A stretch of DNA of 12,611 nucleotides from an uncultured Lacticaseibacillus sp. (GTDB lineage: Bacteria; Bacillota; Bacilli; Lactobacillales; Lactobacillaceae). The stretch lies in NCBI GenBank assembly GCA_934370925.1, contig CAKRNG010000038.1:1-12611 (forward strand), written 5' to 3'. Position numbers and translations under genes: made by a program. Shown here in pieces: positions 6,357-12,611 of this stretch (the first letter of the stretch is position 1; each line of letters opens with the position of its first letter). Under the pieces are notes generated by a model. The model did not search any database and had not been told where the DNA came from. It saw only the letters and a program-made list of their open reading frames with translations.

Positions 6357-7475
6357 TTAATTCAACACGAATACTTGGTTACGCCCATTCTTTTTCGCCC
6401 TGTAAAGCGCCATGTCTGCGCGTTGGTACAGTTGTTTGTCGGCGATATCGGCGACATTCATGGTGGTGACGCCGAATGACGCGGTGAGTTTCAGTGTTGT
6501 TTGTGCATTCACAATGACATCCAGTTGACGGATGTCCTCTAGAAGATCAGCGGCGATGGTCTGGGCCTGCATTTGTGTGGTGTCGGGCAAGATGACGATA
6601 AACTCTTCCCCACCTGTCCGGTAGAGGGGGACGCCATTCGCGTGCTGTTTTAGGTAGTCTTGAATGAGATTCACCGTCGAGATAAGGACGGTGTTCCCAG
6701 AAGTGTGGCCATAAGTGTCGTTGACCTGCTTGAAGTGATCGATATCGAACGTCAGGAGACTAAGACGTTGGTCGTGTGTATGGTCGACGAAGACGGCGTG
6801 AATATCACGGCGATATGCGAGCCAGTTACGTGCGTTCGTTAGACCATCGTGGTAGACGTTGTGTTCCGCATTCTGGAAGCGAAGGTGTTCTCGGCGTAGC
6901 AGCACCATGTACATGAAGGTGCCGACCGCAGCGATGAAGTAGCTGATAATCATCACTGTCGTTAATGTCTGTGGTAAGTGGTCGGACCATAACATTAGGA
7001 GCCAGAAGAGCCAGCCGGTCGTTAATTTGGCGCCCAAGCGGAGCCAGGGATGTTCATCGAAGGGGTAGAAGTAAAGGTGTTCGATGATGAGGTAGGCAAT
7101 AAAGAGGGCGTTCCCAATAATAATCGGTGGTGTCAGCATTCCTAACAGGGTGGTGAAAAGCGTAATGCCAATCGCAATAGCCAGCACGATATTCCGTAAT
7201 AGCTCAAGTGCATTGGTCAAGCTAATGAGAATGAGCACCTGACAGTTGAGTAACAACATTTGGAAGAAGTCGTAAGGTGTTTGTTCGCCAACCCATAGTA
7301 ATAGAAGGGAGACGATTGCGAAGTAGACGACGTAGATGAGTTCTGTGCGCCACAAATAAGGGTTTTTGACCTCCAAGGCGGGGTCGGCGATGTGCATGAC
7401 CCGTTGTAGAATCCCAATAAACCCAACATTGAAGAAGAGGGTAATAAGGCTGGCATAAATAATTTCGTTTAACAT
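6357..7475 (-). CDS. Membrane diguanylate cyclase (GGDEF domain)
   Basis: A 372-residue membrane protein predicted to make cyclic di-GMP from two GTP. Residues 1-195 contain about seven hydrophobic segments (for example 5-25, 46-62, 72-90, 97-113, 118-132, 152-165, 172-193), an architecture resembling the N-terminal half of the GGDEF-EAL protein nearby. The catalytic domain (about 205-372) shows DGLTNARN (210-217), DIDHFKQVNDTYGH (244-257), the active GGEEF signature (288-292) and SFGVTTM, all expected of an enzymatically competent domain. The RxxD inhibitory site is missing (ANGV at 279-282), so classical product inhibition is not expected. The frame is open to 7538, but ATG at 7475 (protein MLNEIIYAS) has AGAAAGGG upstream and starts directly at the first membrane helix. 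The gene faces the GGDEF-EAL and small membrane-protein genes and is driven by a strong extended -10 promoter overlapped by a palindrome. Confidence 0.92.
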   Translation of the reverse strand: MLNEIIYASLITLFFNVGFIGILQRVMHIADPALEVKNPYLWRTELIYVVYFAIVSLLLLWVGEQTPYDFFQMLLLNCQVLILISLTNALELLRNIVLAIAIGITLFTTLLGMLTPPIIIGNALFIAYLIIEHLYFYPFDEHPWLRLGAKLTTGWLFWLLMLWSDHLPQTLTTVMIISYFIAAVGTFMYMVLLRREHLRFQNAEHNVYHDGLTNARNWLAYRRDIHAVFVDHTHDQRLSLLTFDIDHFKQVNDTYGHTSGNTVLISTVNLIQDYLKQHANGVPLYRTGGEEFIVILPDTTQMQAQTIAADLLEDIRQLDVIVNAQTTLKLTASFGVTTMNVADIADKQLYQRADMALYRAKKNGRNQVFVLN

Positions 7476-7563
7476 AACGGCGCCCTTTCTAATCATCAGT
7501 GCACGCGTTGCTGACAGGTGCATGAATGGCATAATCATTTAATTGCTTGTTTAAATGACAAAT

Positions 7564-7600
7564 CTTGTGAAATTATATCACAAGCTAATGTTATTTTTAA
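7564..7600 (-). promoter_or_regulatory. Promoter of the GGDEF gene with operator centred on the -10 box
   Basis: On the minus strand the sequence TGA-TATAAT is a good extended -10 (TATAAT is the complement of plus 7572-7577), with a weak TTAAAA -35 17 bases upstream. The -10 lies in the middle of the perfect inverted repeat CTTGTGA (7564-7570) / TCACAAG (7578-7584), separated by seven bases. A regulator bound there would occlude RNA polymerase. The transcript would begin near 7565, leaving about 90 bases of leader. Confidence 0.6.
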
Positions 7601-7770
7601 AGCAATAATACGCGATGGAAATAGGAAATCACTCGTTATCTTATGTGCTTTTATGCGTATTTGCAATATTTAGTAGGCCATGTTTTTTGCACAAAGTTAT
7701 GAGCAAATAGTGGGTGGCGTAGGCAAGAAATTGTTATGCGAGGTGAGCTTTAAGAAAACGCACCAGCATT

Positions 7771-7795
7771 GGGATCGGGCTGGGATTGGGACGGG
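7771..7795 (+). other. Canonical G-quadruplex motif
   Basis: Five runs of three G (7771-7773, 7777-7779, 7782-7784, 7788-7790, 7793-7795) are separated by loops of 3, 2, 3 and 2 bases on the plus strand, comfortably inside the G3 N1-7 rule for an intramolecular G-quadruplex, with one spare run. It lies in noncoding DNA between the SNF2 terminator and the GGDEF promoter, on the template strand for minus-strand transcription. That it folds in the cell is inference. Confidence 0.6.
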
Positions 7796-7835
7796 AAAAC
7801 GACGCGGTGACGTCAAAAAACGGTTGGGTGTGAGG

Positions 7836-7896
7836 ACACAAAACAGTCCCAGCAAAAATCCAAAGTTCGGGATTTCTGCCGGGACTGACCTTGTGT
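7836..7896 (-). terminator. Long hairpin terminator after the SNF2 gene
   Basis: The stem combines ACACAA/TTGTGT (7836-7841 and 7891-7896), CAGTCCC/GGGACTG (7844-7850 and 7881-7887) and AAATCC/GGATTT (7856-7861 and 7870-7875), with small internal loops and an apex reading CC-AAAGTTCG-GG on the plus strand. The inner 7845-7886 part has the same 42-base layout as the hairpin at 2321-2362. On the minus strand it follows the helicase stop by about 80 bases and its descending side contains TTTTGTGT. It is the likely terminator of that gene and a member of the repeated hairpin family. Confidence 0.7.
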
Positions 7897-7978
7897 GTGA
7901 AATTGGCTTCTGGTTCCGGTACCGTTCAGGAGTGTCTGGGAATGTTGATGGTCAGATTTGTGCGAATACTGGCACAGT

Positions 7979-10900
7979 CTAAACCCCAAGGATCATCCGA
8001 ATGTCGGCGTCGGTGAGGGACGACTTGCTTTCCGTCCCGTTCAGCACCTGATCCACGAAGTCACGTTTCTGTTCCTGCAGCTTGTAAATCTGTTCTTCAA
8101 TCGACCCCTTCGTGATGAGGCGGTAGACATCAACCTTCTTTGTCTGCCCAATACGGTGCGCACGTGCAGTGGCCTGGTCTTCAACGGCGGGGTTCCACCA
8201 GAGATCGACGAGGACCACCACGTCCGCGCCCGTGAGGTTTAACCCCGTCCCCCCGGCTTTCAGGGAGATGAGGAAAATGTCCCGTTCGCCCGCGTTGAAG
8301 GCGTCAACCATCTTCAGGCGGTCTTTGGGCTTTGTGGCCCCATTCAGGACGTATGACGGGAGCGCCATTTCTGTCAGCTTGGCCTCAATCTGGTCGAGCA
8401 TGGTGGTGAACTGGGAGAAAATCAGAACACGACGTCCATTTTCCATGGCACGTGTCATGAGTTCAGCGAGCTGGTTGAGTTTACCGGACTCCCCGTCGTA
8501 ATCGGGTAGGTAGAGTGCGGGGGTGTCGCAAATTTGGCGTAAGCGGGTGAGGCCAGATAGGATAGCAACTTTGTTCTTCACCATGGCGTCACTGGTCATG
8601 CCCTTTACTTCCACCTGCATCTGCTTCAGTTGTGCGAGGTACACGGTCTTTTGCTCACGTGTCATCTCATTAGTGAGATTCGTTTCGATTTTGTCCGGTA
8701 AGTCCGCCAGCACGTTCTTCTTTTCACGTCGCAGAAGGAAAGGGTTAATGCGCAACGCGATTTCGGCGGGTGACAGTTTCGCGAACGCGCGTTTCTTCGG
8801 CAACAGCCCCGGCATGACGATGGCGAAAATCGCCCAGAGTTCGTCCGCGCGGTTTTCAACGGGTGTCCCTGACAACGCGAAGGTGTTCTTCGTGTGTAGC
8901 TTGCGCAGGCTTTGGTTCGTCTTGGTCGCGCCATTCTTCACGAACTGGGCTTCATCGAGGACAAGGTAGTTCAAGGTGAATTCTTCGTACGTTGAGGCAT
9001 CTGCACGGGCACCACTATAACTGGTGATGAGCACATCTGCCGTGCTGCTTTCAATCGTTGCTAACCGCTGGGCCTTGTTCCCGTCAACGACTTCAACCTG
9101 GATGTTGGGGGCGAACTTGTTAAACTCAGCCTGCCAGTTGTAAAGCAGGGAGGCGGGTGCCACGACAAGGCTGAAGCGGTCTGGCGTCAAGTGGTTGGCG
9201 AGGAAGGCAATCATCTGGAGTGTTTTTCCAAGTCCCATTTCATCCGCCAAAATGCCGCCAAATCCGTGTGAATCCAGCATTTCCAGCCACTGAACGCCTT
9301 GCTGCTGGTAGGGGCGCAAAGTCGCGTGAATGTCGGTATGGTCCTCGTAGGTGAAGGTCTCTGGATGGGAGAGGTCATTCGTGATTTGTTTGAACTGGGC
9401 GTCAAAGGTTGCGGTATCGCCGAGTTCGGCCTGCAGTGCGAGTGCCTGACTCGCATGAATACTGACGCGCCCCTGCTTGAGCTTCCCCTGTTCACGAATG
9501 CGGGCAAGTGCGCGACTGACGGTCTTCATCTCATCGTCAACCATCACAATTGAACCATCGCCACGGGTGATGTACGGTCGGTTTTGGTCGAGTTGTGCCA
9601 GAACTGAATCAACTTCGCCCTCATCGATACCGGCGAAGGAGAAATTCACGGCGAGAAGACCACCGACCTCGCTGACGTCAATGCTGGGGCTGAGTTCAGC
9701 GCCCGTCTGTAACATCTCGGCAAGGGCATCGCTAACGGTGACTACGCCGTTCTCACGCATGTTGGGCAGTTCGCGTGTGAAGAACTGGTACAAATCTTCA
9801 CCGCTCGTGAATACTTTCACCCATTTTGATTGGGTGGCCGTGAATCCGAGTGCTGCTAAATAGGCGGTGGCCTGCTCTTCTTGTAGGGTATTGCGTGTGG
9901 TTTCGTCACGACTTGTAACATCGGCCGCGTTGATGACTTCACCGTCGTATTCAAACCCGAGTGCGAGTACAGCCGTCTGGTCCACCCGGTCGAGGTCGAA
10001 GTGGACGGTCATGGGCTGTTCAAGTAGTTCAGACGGTGCGGAAACACGACCAATCTGTGCAAATTGGTGGAGAAAATCGCGCAATGGGGGAAGGTCCCGT
10101 TTCTTAAACGTGATGGGGTCCCGCAACTCATTCACTGATTGGAAGGCGGGTTGGTTAATGAATTCTGAGACTTGGCGCGCCTCATCGGGGGTGGCCGTGT
10201 ACCACTGATTGTTACTTAGCAGGATGGCTGATGAATTAATCAGCACCGTCAGTCGGTCTTCAAGCGTTAACGAGTACCCCGATTCAGTTTTGGTAACCGT
10301 TGCGCTAAGGATACCGGCGTCTGGGGTGAAGGTGTGTGTCTCGATGGTTGGGTAGGTTTGGTTCCCAAGTTCCAGCTTGACCCGTTCCAATTTGGGAATG
10401 AGTTGCGTTAGCTGGGGGATGTCCCGGAAGTCCACCTGCAATAGCTTTTTAGCATCGGGCGCATAGCCGGCTAATTCATAATTGGAAACCGTTTTCGCAC
10501 GCATCAGAATTTCTAAGAGTTCCTGCTCGGATTCGTTGAAGGCTTCGGGAAGTAACTGGAAATGTTGCTTGCCGGTGGTGGAGGCGAATTCAAGCTGATA
10601 GTGATATTTGCGCATGAAGTCCCCAATATCGGCCACCGTGTATAGGCGATCACTATCATGATAACCAATACGTAGCTTGATGAAAAAGGCATGGTAGTAG
10701 TTATAGTTGGCTTGGACTGAGCGGACGGTAATGGTCGCTTCAAGCACGAGGGCCTCAATGGAGGTGGCGGTATCGGGACCGTGGAAGTACGTGGGGGTGG
10801 TGAAATTAAATTGGTTCAAAAAACGTAGACCACGATTATCCTCTGCAACAGGTGTGAGGGGGGTGGGGTTGGTGAACAATGTTTCTTGGCGGGTGGGTGC

Positions 10901-11176
10901 CGGAAAAAGTACTTCGAGTGGCGTCCCGTTTTCCTTCAACCACAAAATCAGGGCGGTGATGTGCTCGCAGTAATCGTAGTTCAGGAAGGTCCGGCAATCA
11001 CAATCATCATCAAGTGGATCAGCGCCTACCTGAACAACGGTGGCGGGAGACGTGTCAAAGGAGAAGGCGTGAATCACTTCGGCCTTCTTATCGACGCCTG
11101 TAAAGCTAAGCTGCTCGTTATCGACAATCTGCTTGCCTTTTTTCCACAATGATTCGGGGATGAAGTCTCTTGCCAT
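7979..11176 (-). CDS. SNF2-family DNA-dependent ATPase/helicase with SWIM zinc finger
   Basis: A 1065-residue Swi2/Snf2 ATPase. The N-terminus carries a SWIM zinc finger, C59-x-C61...C70-x-H72 (CDCRTFLNYDYCEH), a likely nucleic-acid or protein contact. A long middle part (about 100-600) corresponds to the bacterial SNF2-associated region. The motor follows: motif I DEMGLGKT (near residue 650), Ia VVAPASLLYNW, II DEAQ (near 740), III LSGTPVENR, IV VLIFSQF, V KAGGTGLNLTGAD, and VI ARAHRIGQTKKVDVYRLI (near 1009). All motor motifs look intact. Bacterial members of this type translocate on double-stranded DNA and are thought to help remodel protein-DNA complexes or RNA polymerase; the precise role here is unknown. 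The frame extends 12 codons upstream to a TTG, but ATG at 11176 (MARDFIPESLWKKG) matches the usual N-terminus; its RBS (GGTGG) is weak. Single gene with its own terminator; no restriction, methylase or other defence gene adjoins it. Confidence 0.95.
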   Translation of the reverse strand: MARDFIPESLWKKGKQIVDNEQLSFTGVDKKAEVIHAFSFDTSPATVVQVGADPLDDDCDCRTFLNYDYCEHITALILWLKENGTPLEVLFPAPTRQETLFTNPTPLTPVAEDNRGLRFLNQFNFTTPTYFHGPDTATSIEALVLEATITVRSVQANYNYYHAFFIKLRIGYHDSDRLYTVADIGDFMRKYHYQLEFASTTGKQHFQLLPEAFNESEQELLEILMRAKTVSNYELAGYAPDAKKLLQVDFRDIPQLTQLIPKLERVKLELGNQTYPTIETHTFTPDAGILSATVTKTESGYSLTLEDRLTVLINSSAILLSNNQWYTATPDEARQVSEFINQPAFQSVNELRDPITFKKRDLPPLRDFLHQFAQIGRVSAPSELLEQPMTVHFDLDRVDQTAVLALGFEYDGEVINAADVTSRDETTRNTLQEEQATAYLAALGFTATQSKWVKVFTSGEDLYQFFTRELPNMRENGVVTVSDALAEMLQTGAELSPSIDVSEVGGLLAVNFSFAGIDEGEVDSVLAQLDQNRPYITRGDGSIVMVDDEMKTVSRALARIREQGKLKQGRVSIHASQALALQAELGDTATFDAQFKQITNDLSHPETFTYEDHTDIHATLRPYQQQGVQWLEMLDSHGFGGILADEMGLGKTLQMIAFLANHLTPDRFSLVVAPASLLYNWQAEFNKFAPNIQVEVVDGNKAQRLATIESSTADVLITSYSGARADASTYEEFTLNYLVLDEAQFVKNGATKTNQSLRKLHTKNTFALSGTPVENRADELWAIFAIVMPGLLPKKRAFAKLSPAEIALRINPFLLRREKKNVLADLPDKIETNLTNEMTREQKTVYLAQLKQMQVEVKGMTSDAMVKNKVAILSGLTRLRQICDTPALYLPDYDGESGKLNQLAELMTRAMENGRRVLIFSQFTTMLDQIEAKLTEMALPSYVLNGATKPKDRLKMVDAFNAGERDIFLISLKAGGTGLNLTGADVVVLVDLWWNPAVEDQATARAHRIGQTKKVDVYRLITKGSIEEQIYKLQEQKRDFVDQVLNGTESKSSLTDADIRMILGV

Positions 11177-11242
11177 GTATTTGTACCACCGTTTCTTCTT
11201 ATATGTATGCAATCTATATTAGCATAATGTGGGGGGCTGACC
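11177..11242. promoter_or_regulatory. Short divergent promoter region
   Basis: Only 66 bases separate the start of the SNF2 gene (minus) from the start of the small membrane-protein gene (plus). The AT-rich core around 11201-11228 offers -10-like hexamers on both strands (for example CATAAT on plus, TAATAT or TATAGA on minus), so the two promoters must overlap and may compete. GGGGGG at 11231-11236 is the ribosome binding site of the plus gene. Confidence 0.4.
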
Positions 11243-11476
11243 GTGAAGAAACGTATGGCCGTCAGAATAACTGCTTATGTATTGGTCTTTGTTGTAATCT
11301 ATTTCCTTCAAGCCTTTCCCACGACTGTGTCTTATACGAGAGTTGATGGTGAAATCTATGCACTGTGGTATGACGGACACGGTCCGATGCCGGGAATGTA
11401 TGATGTTTATAAATTGGGTTGGACAGGATTTAGGAAGGTTGCTCAGGAATCTGAGGAGACGATAGATGAAAATTAA
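11243..11476 (+). CDS. Small membrane-anchored protein of unknown function
   Basis: A 77-residue protein starting at GTG, six bases after a GGGGGG ribosome binding site. A basic start (KKRMAVR) is followed by one hydrophobic segment (about 9-27, ITAYVLVFVVIYFLQAF), then a 50-residue tail rich in Tyr, Gly and acidic residues (YTRVDGEIYALWYDGHG). This suggests a single-pass protein with its tail outside the membrane, by the positive-inside rule. A secreted form cut after the hydrophobic segment is less likely, as no clean AxA site is seen. I do not recognise the family. It is divergent from the SNF2 gene and about 140 bases upstream of the phosphoesterase gene, with a hairpin between. Translation signals and residue composition argue that it is real. 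Confidence 0.65.
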   Translation: MKKRMAVRITAYVLVFVVIYFLQAFPTTVSYTRVDGEIYALWYDGHGPMPGMYDVYKLGWTGFRKVAQESEETIDEN

Positions 11477-11522
11477 GTTCCGCGAGACAATGCCGGTAAA
11501 ATTGTCGCTTGGATAACGGAAC
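11477..11522 (+). terminator. Two-part hairpin after the small membrane-protein gene
   Basis: GTTCCG (11477-11482) pairs with CGGAAC (11517-11522) and, inside it, GACAAT (11486-11491) pairs with ATTGTC (11501-11506). It starts directly after the stop codon. It lacks a clear T-run, so it is either a weak terminator or a 3'-end structure. Confidence 0.4.
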
Positions 11523-11584
11523 AGTAATTAGAAAAGGTCAGCGCATGTGGGTAAATCATCTCCCTCGCATAAGTCAATTAGCGG

Positions 11585-11610
11585 TATACTAATTGGAAAT
11601 AAACGGGGGA
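11585..11610 (+). promoter_or_regulatory. Candidate -10 box and RBS of the phosphoesterase gene
   Basis: TATACT at 11585-11590 matches five of six positions of the -10 consensus. No good -35 stands at the right distance. GGGGGA at 11605-11610 lies six bases before the ATG at 11617 and decides that start over an upstream in-frame TTG at 11593, which lacks a site of its own. Confidence 0.4.
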
Positions 11611-11616
11611 CTAATC

Positions 11617-12456
11617 ATGGAACGCAAAATTGCAATTATGGCGGATGTGCATGGCAACGTAACGGCATTGAAGGCGGTGTTGGCTGACGCAGCGCGCGAA
11701 CAGGTGAGTGATTACTGGTTTCTCGGGGATTTGTTTCTGCCGGGGCCTGGGACGCATGAACTGGTTGAGCTTCTGACGGCGGTGCACCCGACTGTTTGGC
11801 TGAAGGGAAACTGGGAAGAAAGCATCGAACAGGTGCTGAATGGTGAGGCGGATTGGGCGGACGCGAGTGATGTTTACTTGGCACGTCTGACTGAGTACCT
11901 AATGGAAGGTTTGCAACCAGGTCAGTATGAAACCGTGATGGCCCGGCCTATCCTCGATCGTGTATCCGTGAATGGCCTCAACATTGGTTTATCACATAAT
12001 TCACCGAAGCGGTCTTATGGGCACGAACTTTACCCCACGGAGCCACAGACGAACTTCGACGCAATCGTTGCGGCCAATCAGGATATTGCGGTCTATGCAC
12101 ATACCCACCATCAACTCATGCGGGTTTCGGAAAAGGGACAGCTAATCATTAATCCAGGTGCAGTCGGTCAACCATACAGCCCTTACCAGAAGTTCATGGC
12201 GGATCAGCGCGCGAATTACGCGCTTCTAACCATCACCGACACGGGCGAGGTCGATGTTGCGTTTCGCAAGGTGCGTTACGACATCGAAGCAGAAATCCGT
12301 GGCGCACAGGAAGCCGCGTTACCATACCTGAAGCTATACACGCAATTACGACACACCGGTGAAACGGTGACACATGATCAGACACTTTTGGCGGCGGTTA
12401 ATGCTGAAAATGGCTATCTGAGTGACGTGCAAACCTATTTTCCACCCGTTCAGTAA
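11617..12456 (+). CDS. Calcineurin-like metallophosphoesterase (YfcE/MJ0936-like)
   Basis: A 279-residue cytoplasmic hydrolase with a two-metal centre. All family motifs are visible: D10-x-H12 (MADVHGN), GD (G37-D38, FLGDLF), GNWE (64-67), His127 (LSHNSP), and AHTH (161-164) in place of the usual GHTH, followed by NPGAVGQP (179-186). The order and spacing fit the small bacterial phosphodiesterases of the YfcE/MJ0936 group, although the protein is longer than YfcE (about 180 residues), mainly through an insert after the GNWE motif and a C-terminal extension (about 215-279). Natural substrate unknown: cyclic nucleotides, nucleic-acid ends or phosphoproteins are all possible in this superfamily. 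No c-di-GMP-type motif links it to the GGDEF genes. Its terminator hairpin is interrupted by the right-hand IS copy. Confidence 0.92.
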   Translation: MERKIAIMADVHGNVTALKAVLADAAREQVSDYWFLGDLFLPGPGTHELVELLTAVHPTVWLKGNWEESIEQVLNGEADWADASDVYLARLTEYLMEGLQPGQYETVMARPILDRVSVNGLNIGLSHNSPKRSYGHELYPTEPQTNFDAIVAANQDIAVYAHTHHQLMRVSEKGQLIINPGAVGQPYSPYQKFMADQRANYALLTITDTGEVDVAFRKVRYDIEAEIRGAQEAALPYLKLYTQLRHTGETVTHDQTLLAAVNAENGYLSDVQTYFPPVQ

Positions 12457-12507
12457 TCGCGAAAATAAGGCGACACCAAAGATGGGTTGTTCTCGCACAA
12501 AAATAAC

Positions 12508-12534
12508 GCACGCATAACCTGAATTCAGGAGTTA
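12508..12534 (+). terminator. Terminator-type hairpin after the phosphoesterase gene, broken by the IS
   Basis: The sequence GCACGCATAAC, the perfect palindrome CCTGAATTCAGG (12518-12529) and AGTTA run straight into the IS edge at 12535. Over 12512-12534 it matches the MarR-gene terminator at 3431-3455 in 20 of 23 positions with one two-base gap. In the intact relative the descending arm continues with TGCC..., whereas here IS sequence begins. The remaining arm can still form a short stem. Confidence 0.55.
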
Positions 12535-12611
12535 GGCACGGCTCCGCGTCAAGTAGACAGTCAAATAATTAAAGTCTTATGCGCTTTCTTGAACGGCATG
12601 ATTCCGGTATT
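12535..12611 (-). mobile_element. Terminal fragment of an IS3-family insertion sequence (right copy)
   Basis: The inverted partner of the left-edge IS fragment: bases 12535-12609 are the reverse complement of 1-75 with one mismatch (12549). The element's terminal inverted repeat faces into the window and its body lies beyond the right edge, so the two copies are in opposite orientation. The two extra bases at the very end extend the transposase frame by part of a codon. Confidence 0.75.
12577..12609 (-). CDS. IS3-family transposase (OrfB), C-terminal end only (second copy)
   Basis: The minus strand reads YRNHAVQESA and TAA, the same ten residues as at the left edge. The preceding partial codon ends in AA, compatible with the Glu often found in PVEYRNHA. 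The remainder is outside the window. Confidence 0.6.
   Translation of the reverse strand, partial: YRNHAVQESA

Noticed and set aside
7680..7982. 100-codon open frame on the plus strand
   Set aside because: It runs through the G-quadruplex motif and the long terminator hairpin; composition is not protein-like.
10850..10890. G-rich run on the plus strand inside the SNF2 gene as a second G-quadruplex
   Set aside because: Runs are uneven and lie in coding DNA with Pro/Thr codons on the other strand; it does not give four clear separated GGG runs.
11177..11212. 12-codon extension of the SNF2 gene to a TTG
   Set aside because: The ATG at 11176 gives a more natural N-terminus and the TTG has no ribosome binding site.
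1..12611. CRISPR array, tRNA, rRNA, phage or toxin-antitoxin genes
   Set aside because: None of the expected regular repeats, cloverleaf sequences or protein families was seen on either strand.

Overview
The window looks like chromosomal DNA of a low-GC Gram-positive bacterium, most likely a member of the Lactobacillaceae. The evidence is the MntH/universal-stress-protein pair, the MarR regulator type, a SWIM-SNF2 helicase, AGGAGG-type ribosome binding sites, TTG/GTG start options and IS3-family ends with the lactobacillar AAGTAGACAG inverted repeat. Genus cannot be fixed from sequence reading alone.

Layout. (1) 1-75 and 12535-12609 are the same 75 bases in opposite orientation (one mismatch). 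Each carries the last ten codons and stop of an IS3-family transposase plus the terminal inverted repeat, so the 12.6 kb segment is bracketed by two outward-lying copies of one insertion sequence. The window probably equals an assembly contig that broke at these repeats. (2) 127-2195, minus strand: a manganese/divalent-metal transporter (mntH) followed by a UspA-family stress protein, a likely two-gene operon. (3) 2196-2916: a long divergent intergenic region with several inverted repeats and a probable structured mntH leader. (4) 2917-3372, plus strand: a MarR regulator with its own strong terminator. (5) 3852-7475: a cyclic-di-GMP module. It holds a membrane GGDEF-EAL protein (plus), a small membrane protein (plus) and, convergent to them, a membrane GGDEF protein (minus). 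Both GGDEF domains keep the GGEEF signature and metal-binding residues but lack the RxxD inhibitory site; the EAL domain is partly degenerate. (6) 7476-7978: noncoding, with a promoter/operator for the GGDEF gene, a canonical G-quadruplex motif and a long terminator. (7) 7979-11176, minus: a 1065-residue SWIM-SNF2 ATPase. (8) 11243-11476, plus: a 77-residue membrane-anchored protein of unknown function, divergent from the helicase gene. (9) 11617-12456, plus: a YfcE/MJ0936-like metallophosphoesterase.

How parts may work together. MntH and UspA suggest metal/oxidative stress handling, possibly influenced by the neighbouring MarR regulator. The two GGDEF proteins have similar architecture (about seven membrane segments, then a cytoplasmic catalytic domain) and probably set c-di-GMP levels in response to a membrane signal. 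The membrane protein between them is a candidate partner. No CRISPR array, tRNA, rRNA, phage module or toxin-antitoxin pair was seen.

The most unusual non-gene signals are a family of hairpins sharing a CC-yAAGTTCG-GG type tip, both IS junctions abutting members of that family, a G-quadruplex motif, an operator palindrome centred on an extended -10 box, and a long structured region upstream of mntH.
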